Below the pieces are notes generated by a model. It saw nothing but the letters and a program-made list of their open reading frames with translations. It ran no database searches and was not told the DNA's origin. From an uncultured Lachnospiraceae bacterium (lineage in GTDB: Bacteria; Bacillota; Clostridia; Lachnospirales; Lachnospiraceae): a DNA stretch of 9,018 nucleotides. Below are positions 1 to 7,401 of this stretch, piece after piece; position 1 is the first letter of the stretch; each line of letters begins with the position of its first letter. The stretch is from positions 1 through 9,018 of the forward strand of contig CADCPJ010000005.1 in NCBI GenBank assembly GCA_902803245.1, written 5' to 3'. The position numbers and the translations under genes are program-made.

Positions 1-1
1 G

Positions 2-583
2 GCCGGGAAAAATGACGAGGTCGTCTCCATCATCAAGTCCTTAAGCGACTTCTACAGGAGCTCCCTGTCGGAAGGGAGGGACTGGGTGTCCGTTGCCGAG
101 GAGCTGCGGCACCTGAACGGCTACCTTGCGATCCAGAAGACCAGGTACCGGGACATCCTGAACTATCAGGTGGAAGTGGGTGAAGAGCTGTACGGACACA
201 CCATTTTGAAGCTGCTCCTTCAGCCGCTGGTCGAAAACGCGATCTATCACGGGATCAGGCCCCGCCGTGGAGGTGGAATGATCCGGGTGAGCGGAAGGAT
301 GGAAGGGGAGAGGCTGTACTTTTATGTTGAGGACACGGGCGTCGGCATGTCCCCCGAGAAGCTGTCCGAGGTGCTTGAGACGATGCGCGCCGAAAAGAGG
401 GCGGAGAGGGGACCGAACGAGCCGGGAAAGAGCGGGGGCTTCGGGCTCTACAACGTCGACCAGCGCATCCGCCTCTATTACGGAGAGGACAGGGGCCTTA
501 ATATAGAGAGCGGACAGGGAGGCACGACGGTCAGCTTCAGCGTTCCGGTCAGGGAACCAAACAGTGAGGAAAGACGGATATGA
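2..583 (+). CDS. YesM-like sensor histidine kinase, C-terminal part (5' end outside window)
   Basis: This is the last 193 codons of a membrane sensor kinase of the YesM class (His_kinase region followed by HATPase_c). The reading frame is open from base 2, so the gene starts upstream. The first residues (AGKNDEVVSIIKSLSDFYR) match the segment that follows the phospho-accepting His in this family; that His, the sensor domain and the membrane helices lie outside the window. The HELIX 'EELRHLNGYLAIQKTRYRD' is typical. The ATP-binding domain shows the N box (LLQPLVENAIYHG), the G1 box (VEDTGVGMS) and the G2 box (GGFGLYNVDQRI), all intact, so the catalytic half looks functional. The stop codon lies inside an ATGA at 580-583, next to the response regulator gene with which it surely forms an operon and a phosphorelay. 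The inducing signal cannot be read from this fragment, but in this family it is often a sugar or oligosaccharide outside the cell. Confidence 0.93.
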   Translation, partial: AGKNDEVVSIIKSLSDFYRSSLSEGRDWVSVAEELRHLNGYLAIQKTRYRDILNYQVEVGEELYGHTILKLLLQPLVENAIYHGIRPRRGGGMIRVSGRMEGERLYFYVEDTGVGMSPEKLSEVLETMRAEKRAERGPNEPGKSGGFGLYNVDQRIRLYYGEDRGLNIESGQGGTTVSFSVPVREPNSEERRI

Positions 584-604
584 TTGAGGAAAGACAGATA
601 TGAT
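565..604 (+). repeat. 20-bp tandem duplication at the kinase/regulator junction
   Basis: Bases 565-584 and 585-604 are two head-to-tail copies of the same 20-bp unit, tgaggaaagac(g/a)gatatgat, differing at one base (g575 versus a595). Each copy holds a ribosome binding site (gagga) and an ATGA. The first ATGA carries the kinase stop, and the second carries the regulator start. A single copy would have given the usual ATGA stop/start overlap between the two genes, so the duplication has separated them by 16 bases. The repeat is plain in the sequence; the order of events is inferred. Confidence 0.95.
580..603 (+). CDS. Possible seven-codon leader peptide (MIEERQI) between kinase and regulator
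   Basis: The ATG of the first repeat copy opens a frame of seven codons, MIEERQI, that ends with the TGA of the second copy. Its start overlaps the kinase stop (ATGA 580-583) and its stop overlaps the regulator start (ATGA 600-603). A gagga ribosome binding site lies at 566-570. A ribosome finishing the kinase could therefore restart on this mini-ORF and restart again on the regulator, which would keep the two genes translationally coupled despite the duplication. Whether it is translated is unknown; it may simply be a by-product of the duplication. Confidence 0.35.
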   Translation: MIEERQI

Positions 605-2207
605 TCGGGTATTTCTTGTGGACGATGAGATTGCTACCAGGGAGGGGATCCGGAGCTCCTTCCCGTGGGAGGAGGAGTATTCTTTGGTGGGGGAGGCTCC
701 GGACGGCGAGATCGCCCTCTCCATGATCATGGATGAGAGACCGGATGTCGTCATCACGGACATCCGGATGCCGTTTATGGACGGCCTCGAGCTCTGCCGG
801 GCGCTTGGCACCTCGATGCCCTGGGTGAGGGTGATCATCCTGTCCGGGTACAGCGACTTCGACTACGCAAAGCAGGCCATCAAGCTCGGGGTGGAGGACT
901 ATCTCGTGAAGCCTGTGTCCGTGGTGGACCTCAAACAGGCGCTGGACCGCATCCGGGCGAGAATCGACGAGGAGAGGCAGACAAGGGTGAAGGCCCGGGA
1001 CCTGCAGAGGAGGCTGGCCTCCGAGAGCCGCTTCGTCCAGGACAAGCTCCTCGGATCGCTCCTCCTTGAGCCGATCGACTCTGAAAATGCCGAGAAGACG
1101 AGGGCGCAGATGCTGCACCTCGGGATCGGCATCGACTCGCCCTTCTATACCGTTCTCGACGTGACGTTCCGATTCGCGGAGGGCGGCCGGGACCAGGGGA
1201 TTGCGCTTCTTCTTCCTGTGGCGGACAGCAGCGGCGGCAAGGTGCTCCTGTGCACCGCCACCTCCGGGGCGAGGGCGCTGGTCATGGGGGAGAGCAGGGA
1301 GGACGTCGAGGAGAGGGCCTGGACCGTGGGCTCGTCCTTCGTTTACACGCTGGAGCACGGCGGCGCGACGGACGTCCTCGTGACGGTCGGAGAGACCTGC
1401 GGCCACCTCACGGGCCTCTATCACTCGATGCGCTCCGCGAGACACGTGCGCCACCTGATGGAGAAGCGGCAGAGCGGGAGCAGGCTCCACATCGCGGGCG
1501 TCCAGGAGGCTGAGGACTATCCCGCCGACATGAGGACATTCGAGATCATGCCCCTCTACGAGCAGCTCCAGTACGTCACGGAGGACGAGCTGCCGAATGT
1601 GTTCCGGACTTATATTGTCTCGCTCAAGGAGCTGGACGTGAGCACGGAGATGTCGGAGGACTACCTCAAGATGGAAGGCCTCATGACGGCCCTCCGCATC
1701 GTCAGGGAGGCGGGCGGCGTCCCGGAGCAGGTGCTCGACCGCAGCGACTACGAGGCGGCCCTCGGCAAGGAGACGGACGAGAACGCGATGCAGGCGGTGG
1801 AGAATCTCCTGAGAGAAGCGATCGCCTACAGACAGAGCACGAGCCCGACGAAGGGGAACCACGCGGTGATCCGCGCCATGCAGTACCTCTCGCAGAATTT
1901 CACGAACCCGAACCTCATGCTGAAGGACGTGGCCCAGGCGGCCTGCATGTCGAACAGCCGGTTCTCCACGGTGTTCTCCCAGGAGACGGGCATGACGTTC
2001 ACGGACTACCTGACGGGGCTCCGCATAGGAAAGGCGAAGGAGCTTCTGCAGGCAACCGAGCTCAAATCCTCAGAGATCTGCTTTGCGGTCGGGTACAACG
2101 ACAGGCATTATTTCAGCTATCTCTTCAAGAAAGTCACAGGAATGACGCCCAGCGACTACCGGACGGACTGCAGGAGACCGAGGCAGGATGAAAATGAACC
2201 AAAATAA
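600..2207 (+). CDS. YesN-like response regulator with AraC-type DNA-binding domain
   Basis: This 535-residue cytoplasmic response regulator is the partner of the upstream kinase. Residues 1-120 form a receiver domain with the acidic pair D8/D9, the phosphorylation site D54 (VITDIRMP), S82 (LSGYSDF) and K104 (VKPVS), all in the expected places. The middle section, about 130-415, is a poorly conserved linker of the kind usual in YesN-class regulators. Residues about 420-525 form two helix-turn-helix units of the AraC family, including 'LKDVAQAACMSNSRFSTVF' and 'SSEICFAVGYNDRHYFSYLF', ending with the characteristic GMTPSDYR. The length is normal for the class. The start at 600 has a gagga site nine bases upstream and follows a tandem duplication. 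The sugar-transporter promoter begins about 75 bases after its stop, and direct repeats lie there, so activation of that operon is the likely job (inference). The target genes have not been shown. Confidence 0.95.
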   Translation: MIRVFLVDDEIATREGIRSSFPWEEEYSLVGEAPDGEIALSMIMDERPDVVITDIRMPFMDGLELCRALGTSMPWVRVIILSGYSDFDYAKQAIKLGVEDYLVKPVSVVDLKQALDRIRARIDEERQTRVKARDLQRRLASESRFVQDKLLGSLLLEPIDSENAEKTRAQMLHLGIGIDSPFYTVLDVTFRFAEGGRDQGIALLLPVADSSGGKVLLCTATSGARALVMGESREDVEERAWTVGSSFVYTLEHGGATDVLVTVGETCGHLTGLYHSMRSARHVRHLMEKRQSGSRLHIAGVQEAEDYPADMRTFEIMPLYEQLQYVTEDELPNVFRTYIVSLKELDVSTEMSEDYLKMEGLMTALRIVREAGGVPEQVLDRSDYEAALGKETDENAMQAVENLLREAIAYRQSTSPTKGNHAVIRAMQYLSQNFTNPNLMLKDVAQAACMSNSRFSTVFSQETGMTFTDYLTGLRIGKAKELLQATELKSSEICFAVGYNDRHYFSYLFKKVTGMTPSDYRTDCRRPRQDENEPK

Positions 2208-2282
2208 AATAGAAACCCACCGCTCTTTTTGGACAATAGTACAGATGGACTGAAAATTCAACCAACATAAAATGAGAATCCA
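2189..2282 (+). repeat. Imperfect direct repeats upstream of the binding-protein promoter
   Basis: Bases 2189-2219 and 2251-2282 are imperfect copies of each other. Both begin tgaaaat, then share aaccaa, then ataaaat, then agaa and a final cca, with one-base gaps. They lie 62 bases apart, near six helical turns. The first copy spans the end and stop codon of the response regulator gene. A shorter related pair, tgaaaattca (2251-2260) and tgagaatcca (2273-2282), matches at 8 of 10 bases with a 22-base period, and the second member abuts the -35 box. Paired direct repeats about two turns apart beside -35 are the usual layout for AraC-family activators, so these are candidate binding sites for the regulator encoded just upstream. 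Confidence 0.6.
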
Positions 2283-2311
2283 TTGAACCATTTGTCTAAA
2301 ATGCATATGAT
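2283..2311 (+). promoter_or_regulatory. Predicted sigma-A-type promoter of the transporter operon
   Basis: TTGAAC (2283-2288) and TATGAT (2306-2311) are separated by 17 bases. They match the -35 consensus at 4 of 6 and the -10 consensus at 5 of 6 positions. A transcript would start near 2317-2319, giving a leader of roughly 50 bases before the ATG at 2367. The -35 box is imperfect and preceded by direct repeats, which fits a promoter that depends on an activator. The start point is not shown experimentally. Confidence 0.7.
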
Positions 2312-2316
2312 TTTAG
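2296..2316 (+). promoter_or_regulatory. Inverted repeat over the -10 box (candidate operator)
   Basis: ctaaaat (2296-2302) and attttag (2310-2316) are a perfect 7-bp inverted repeat with a 7-base centre. The dyad covers the -10 box and the predicted start point, a position where a bound protein would block transcription. The arms are AT-rich, so chance is possible. A repressor such as the ROK-like protein at the right edge is a candidate binder, but nothing here proves it. Confidence 0.35.
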
Positions 2317-2325
2317 TGTCAACTT

Positions 2326-2340
2326 ACTGCATATCGCAGT
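2326..2340 (+). promoter_or_regulatory. Small dyad in the mRNA leader
   Basis: actgc (2326-2330) and gcagt (2336-2340) form a perfect 5-bp inverted repeat around atatc, inside the predicted leader and 11 bases before the ribosome binding site at 2352. It could be a small leader hairpin that keeps the binding site accessible or protects the 5' end, or a second operator half-site. It is short, so the call is weak. Confidence 0.25.
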
Positions 2341-2351
2341 CAAAAAAGAAC

Positions 2352-2357
2352 GGAGGT
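2352..2357 (+). promoter_or_regulatory. Ribosome binding site that sets the start of the binding-protein gene
   Basis: GGAGGT lies nine bases before the ATG at 2367 and twelve before the next ATG at 2370. It follows an in-frame ATG-less extension back to 2283 that has no such site and lies inside the promoter. The start at 2367 is therefore preferred. Confidence 0.8.
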
Positions 2358-2366
2358 AAAAGGATT

Positions 2367-3365
2367 ATGATGAAAAAGGTTCTGGCAGGGGCTCTTGCAG
2401 CGGCAATGTGCATCGGCATGGTGACACCGGCATTCGCAGATGATCTGCAGATCGCATTCTCACAGATCGGACAGGAATCTGACTGGCGCACAGCCAACAC
2501 GGACTCCATCAACGGCACAATCGAGGCACATGAAGGCTGGACACTCGTCTATGACGATGCGCAGCAGAAGCAGGAGAACCAGATCAAAGCTCTCCGCAAC
2601 TTCATCACACAGGGCGTTGACTACATCCTCTTCACCGGCGTTGTTTCAACCGGCTGGGAAGAAGTCCTCGCAGAAGTAAATGAAGCTGAGATCCCCCTGA
2701 TCCTGATCGACAGACTCCCGGACTGCATCGATGACATCGACTATGTGGCAGCATTCGGCGGCGACTTCGTCGAAGAGGGCCGCAGACAGGTCGCATGGGC
2801 AGGCGAGTACTTAAAGAGCGTTGGCCGCGGCGACGAGGAAGTCAACGTCGTCATCATGGAAGGCACGACAGGCGCTTCCGCTCAGACAGGCCGCACAGAG
2901 GGCAACCTCGCAGCTCTTGAAGAGTATCCGAACATGAAGCTCGTCGGACAGCAGACAGGCAACTTCACACGTGCTGAAGGCCAGGCTGTTATGGAGAGCT
3001 GGCTGAAGTCCATCGACGACATCGATGTCCTCATCGCTCAGAACGACGACATGGCTCTTGGCGCAATCGACGCGATCAAGGCTGCAGGCAAGGTCCCGGG
3101 CGAAGACATCATCATCGTCGGCTGCGACTCCGTCAAGGCTGCTTTCGAAGCAATCGTTGCAGGTGAGATGAATGCGACAATCGAGTGCACACCTCTCTAT
3201 GGCCCGTTCGTTGAGAAGACCATCGAGGCTCTTGAAAACGGCGAAGAGATGAACAAGGAAATCGTTCATCCGGAAGAAGGCGTCTATGATATGGACGGCG
3301 GCATCGACCTCGGAACCGTTGTTTCCGTCGCTGCAAAAGATGTGATCGACGAGCGCATCTATTGA
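2367..3365 (+). CDS. ytfQ: YtfQ-like sugar-binding protein of a galactofuranose-type ABC importer
   Basis: This 332-residue extracellular binding protein captures a sugar and hands it to the permeases encoded downstream. The N-terminus (MMKKVLAGALAAAMCIGM...AFA) is a signal peptide with a likely signal peptidase I site after A24. C15 is preceded by Ala-Ala-Met, a poor lipobox, which is unusual for a Gram-positive binding protein. The mature part is a periplasmic-binding-protein type I fold. Several blocks match my recollection of E. coli YtfQ closely: FSQIGQESDWR, QQKQENQIKALRNF, GVDYILFTGVVSTGWE, IPLILIDR, GTTGASAQ, FTRAEGQAVMESW and AQNDDMALGAIDAIK. The ligand in E. coli is galactofuranose; here another furanose or fructose remains possible. 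Codon use (many gca, aca, cgc, ctc) differs from the neighbours and suggests high expression. The start codon choice is explained under the ribosome binding site entry. Confidence 0.9.
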   Translation: MMKKVLAGALAAAMCIGMVTPAFADDLQIAFSQIGQESDWRTANTDSINGTIEAHEGWTLVYDDAQQKQENQIKALRNFITQGVDYILFTGVVSTGWEEVLAEVNEAEIPLILIDRLPDCIDDIDYVAAFGGDFVEEGRRQVAWAGEYLKSVGRGDEEVNVVIMEGTTGASAQTGRTEGNLAALEEYPNMKLVGQQTGNFTRAEGQAVMESWLKSIDDIDVLIAQNDDMALGAIDAIKAAGKVPGEDIIIVGCDSVKAAFEAIVAGEMNATIECTPLYGPFVEKTIEALENGEEMNKEIVHPEEGVYDMDGGIDLGTVVSVAAKDVIDERIY

Positions 3366-3390
3366 TGACGGGGCGATTTGCCGGGACATT

Positions 3391-3410
3391 ATCAAAAAGA
3401 AGCTTTTGAT
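3391..3410 (+). repeat. A/T-rich hairpin after the binding-protein gene
   Basis: atcaaaa (3391-3397) and ttttgat (3404-3410) form a perfect 7-bp stem with a 6-base loop, 25 bases after the stop codon. With one bulged A the stem can extend to a g-c pair. No T tract follows, so this is more likely an mRNA end-protecting structure than a terminator, or it may be chance. Confidence 0.4.
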
Positions 3411-3434
3411 ACCTGATACATATGTTCTTCTTGA

Positions 3435-3464
3435 AGGGCGGTGGGTAGTCACCGCCCTCCTTTT
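3435..3464 (+). terminator. Hairpin between the binding-protein and ATPase genes (weak intrinsic terminator or stabiliser)
   Basis: agggcggtg (3435-3443) pairs perfectly with caccgccct (3450-3458) around the loop ggtagt, followed by cc and four T. The stem is strong and the T tract short, so read-through is expected. A leaky terminator or RNA-stabilising hairpin just after the binding-protein gene is a common way to make that protein in excess over the ATPase and permeases. No second promoter was evident between this hairpin and the ATPase gene. Confidence 0.75.
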
Positions 3465-3499
3465 AGGATAGGTGTTCAAGTCTTTTATGAGGAGGAGGT

Positions 3500-5025
<1,526 letters not shown>

Positions 5026-5029
<4 letters not shown>

Positions 5030-6090
5030 AGACTAAAAAGTTCAACTGGTCGCAGATCACCCGGTCGAAGATCACGTGGGCCATCGTGGCGGAGATCCTC
5101 ATTCTCCTCGTGTGCTTCATCATCAGGCCGGACTTCTTCTCCATCAGCATTCAGCCCTCCACGGGCGTACTGTACGGCAGCCTCATCGACATTGTGAACC
5201 GCTCCGCCGAGATCACGATCATTGCGATGGGCATGACGCTCGTCATCGCCCTTGGCGGCACGGATCTGTCGGTCGGCGCCCTTGTGGCGGTATCCGGCGC
5301 CATGGCCCTCAAGCTGATGCGCTGGGACGTGCTTGAGTACAACACTCCGGGCGACTACACGGTCTATCCGTTTTTCCTTGTTCTCCTTCTTCCGCTCGTG
5401 ACCTGCACTCTGATGGGCCTCTTCAACGGCCTCCTCATAGCAAAGGGCGGCATGCAGCCTTTCATCGCGACGCTGATCCTCATGGTGAGCGGCCGCGGAA
5501 TTGCCCAGATCCTGACAAACGGCAAGCAGTTCACGACGATGTACAGCCCCTTCCGCATGATCGGGCAGGGGAACTTAGGCCCCATCCCGATGCCGATCGT
5601 CATCATGGTGGTCATCTGCATACTCATGGGAATCTTCGTGCGAAAGACCGCTTTCGGCACATTTGTGGAATCCGTGGGCGTGAACCGGAGCGCGAGCCGC
5701 CTGTCCGGCATCAGCTCGGACAAGGTCATCCTGATCGTGTACGCGCTGACGGGACTCCTCGCCGGCATAGCCGGTCTCATTTACTCCAGCAGAATCATGT
5801 CCAATGACTCCAACAACGCCGGAATCAACTACGAGATGGACGCGATCCTTGCGGTCGTTATCGGCGGCACGGCCATGACCGGAGGAAAGTTCTCCCTGGT
5901 CGGTACCTTTGTCGGATCGCTGATCATCCGCACCATCGTCACTTTCGTCTACTACTTCGGCATTGTGTCCGAGGCGACGATGGCCTTCAAGGCGCTCATC
6001 ATCGCGGTCGTCATCGTGCTGCAGAGCGAACCGGTCCGCGAGTACTTCGCGAAGCGGTCGGAAGCGCGGGCAGCCCGCAAGAGTGCATGA
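5026..6090 (+). CDS. ytfT: YtfT-like permease subunit 1
   Basis: This 354-residue integral membrane permease of the CUT2 (RbsC/BPD_transp_2) family forms half of the sugar channel. Hydrophobic helices begin at about residues 17-34, 61-77, 115-135, 147-163, 190-206, 234-255, 272-284, 290-311 and 320-333. The family block GMTLVIALGGTDLSVGA (69-85) is present, as is the cytoplasmic coupling segment ESVGVNRSASRLSGI (215-229). The stretches QPFIATLILMVSGRGIAQ and MDAILAVVIGGTAMTGG match YtfT more closely than YjfF. The start overlaps the ATPase stop (ATGA 5026-5029), with AGGAGG seven bases upstream, so the two genes are translationally coupled. The C-terminus is basic and ends in the cytoplasm. 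It presumably pairs with the next gene product as a heterodimer. Confidence 0.92.
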
Positions 6091-6117
6091 TCTGTGCAGA
6101 AGGGAGGACTTAAGACT

Positions 6118-7173
6118 ATGGAAAACAGCAACAGAAAGCGGCAGAGTCTCTTTACACGGCTCATGAACCCGAAGTACGTCATGGTCTATGCCACGATCGC
6201 AATCTTTCTCATCATCTACATCTTCGGGGCTATTCAGTACGGCGACAAGGGCTTCACATCCCTTAGAACCCTCGTCATAAGCATGTTCACCGAGAACGCC
6301 TATTACGGCATCAGCGCCGTCGGCATGACGATGGTTCTCATCACGGGCGGAATCGACCTGTCCGTCGGTGCGGTATCTTCGCTCACCGGCATGATCATCG
6401 CCTACGGCACGGCGAGGCTCGGCATCCATCCGCTCGTCTGCCTGCTCTTTGCATTTGTGATCGGAATCGGCCTCGGGGCGATCATGGGCGCGGGGATCCA
6501 GTTCCTCAATGTGCCGCCGTTTATCATGACGCTGACGGGAATGTTCCTCACGAGGGGATGCTGTTCCCTCATAAGCCGCGAGTCGATTGAGATCCAGAGC
6601 GACCTCATCGATGCGCTGGCCAATTTCAAGATCTACATCATGTGGTGGAATTCCGACGGGGAGTGGGCCAAGATCAAGCCGGTCTGCTACATCAATTTCA
6701 ACCTGATCCTGTTCATCATCATGATTATCGTCGGCACGATCCTTCTTCAGAAGACGCGCTTCGGCAGAAACGTCTACGCCGTCGGCGGAAATGAGCAGTC
6801 CGCAAAGCTCATGGGTCTTCCGGTCGCGAGGACGAAGATCCTGGTATACGCGTTCAACGGCTTCTGCTCCGTTCTCGCGGGATTCGCTTACACGATCTAC
6901 GTGAAGAGCGGCTGGAACCTGGCTCTGTCCGGCGGAGAACTGGAGGTCATCACCTGCGCCGTCATCGGCGGCACGCTGATGACCGGCGGCGTCGGCTACA
7001 TGGTCGGCACGCTCTTCGGAGTGCTCCTCAAGTCCGCCATTCCCGCCCTCATCACCTTCAACGGGAACCTCCTCTCCTGGTGGGGCAAGATCGCGACGGG
7101 CGCGCTGCTTCTTCTCTTCATCTTCATCCAGAGAATCGTCGTGCTCTACTCGGCGAGAAAGAAACAGAAGTAG
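6118..7173 (+). CDS. yjfF: YjfF-like permease subunit 2
   Basis: This 351-residue permease is the second CUT2 membrane subunit, homologous to but distinct from the preceding one. The block GMTMVLITGGIDLSVGAVSSLTG (69-91) is the family hallmark. FIMTLTGMFLTRG (135-147), TRFGRNVYAVGGNEQSAKLMG (213-233) and AVIGGTLMTGGVGYMVGTLFG (281-301) fit E. coli YjfF. Near the C-terminus FNGNLLSWWGKIATGALLLLFIFIQR also follows YjfF closely. An in-frame GTG at 6094 exists, but AGGGAGG at 6101-6107 lies ten bases before the ATG at 6118, which is therefore preferred. The gene starts 27 bases after the ytfT-like stop, and a palindromic terminator follows 28 bases after its own stop, so it is the last gene of the operon. 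Confidence 0.92.
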   Translation: MENSNRKRQSLFTRLMNPKYVMVYATIAIFLIIYIFGAIQYGDKGFTSLRTLVISMFTENAYYGISAVGMTMVLITGGIDLSVGAVSSLTGMIIAYGTARLGIHPLVCLLFAFVIGIGLGAIMGAGIQFLNVPPFIMTLTGMFLTRGCCSLISRESIEIQSDLIDALANFKIYIMWWNSDGEWAKIKPVCYINFNLILFIIMIIVGTILLQKTRFGRNVYAVGGNEQSAKLMGLPVARTKILVYAFNGFCSVLAGFAYTIYVKSGWNLALSGGELEVITCAVIGGTLMTGGVGYMVGTLFGVLLKSAIPALITFNGNLLSWWGKIATGALLLLFIFIQRIVVLYSARKKQK

Positions 7174-7179
7174 GCCGGG

Positions 7180-7201
7180 ACGGACAGAATACGGACAGAA
7201 T
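7180..7201 (+). repeat. 11-bp perfect tandem repeat after the last permease gene
   Basis: acggacagaat occurs twice head to tail at 7180-7190 and 7191-7201. It starts seven bases after the permease stop and ends exactly where the long palindrome at 7202 begins. It may mark the edge of an insertion or a slippage event beside the palindrome. A second short tandem duplication lies at 565-604 in this window. Confidence 0.9.
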
Positions 7202-7242
7202 AAAAACGTGACATTGGGGACAGTCCCCATTGTCACGTTTTT
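7202..7242. terminator. Palindromic repeat copy 1, probable bidirectional terminator
   Basis: This is a 41-base inverted repeat centred on base 7222. A run of five A plus cgtgaca pairs with its complement (12 bp), then a T-T mismatch at 7214/7230, then tggggac/gtcccca (7 bp). Seven T follow on the plus strand, and a T tract also lies on the minus side. It sits between the convergent permease and dehydrogenase genes, so it can end transcripts from both. A nearly identical copy lies at 8577-8619. Confidence 0.85.
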
Positions 7243-7401
7243 TTACTGCAGTGAGGGATGCGAAGCGTCCCGGGTACCGGAGATGCTGAACAGCTGCGCT
7301 GCTGTAAACATGTGCACATGCAAACAGCGCAGATGCACGAGAGTGAAGAACATGAGATCAGAGCTGCATGACAGCACAGCTGCGCACCGCGCAGGTGCAT
7401 G
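7243..7401. other. Gene-free spacer between convergent genes, rich in short inverted and direct repeats
   Basis: No convincing gene was found here. ctgcgctg (7294-7301) and cagcgcag (7325-7332) form an 8-bp inverted repeat enclosing the perfect 12-bp palindrome catgtgcacatg (7309-7320). acagctgcgc recurs at 7290-7299 and 7376-7385. gcgcagatgcac (7328-7339) resembles gcgcaggtgcat (7389-7400). The composition differs from the genes on both sides. A decayed repeat element or a structured 3' end of the dehydrogenase mRNA is possible. Confidence 0.5.

Noticed and set aside
549..1862. Minus-strand open frame of 437 codons antisense to the response regulator
   Set aside because: The composition is artefactual (His/Arg/Leu-rich), it has no domain, and the plus-strand frame has intact receiver motifs.
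2283..2366. Upstream start for the binding protein adding 28 residues
   Set aside because: That start lies in the promoter -35 box, has no ribosome binding site, and would bury the signal peptide.
6094..6117. GTG start for the second permease adding eight residues
   Set aside because: It overlaps its own ribosome binding site AGGGAGG, and the ATG at 6118 is correctly spaced.
5575..7236. Minus-strand open frame of 553 codons antisense to both permeases
   Set aside because: It lies opposite two clearly real membrane proteins, its translation is an Asp/His/Arg-rich low-complexity string with no recognisable motif, and GC-biased third positions explain the lack of stops. Its first residues come from palindrome copy 1.
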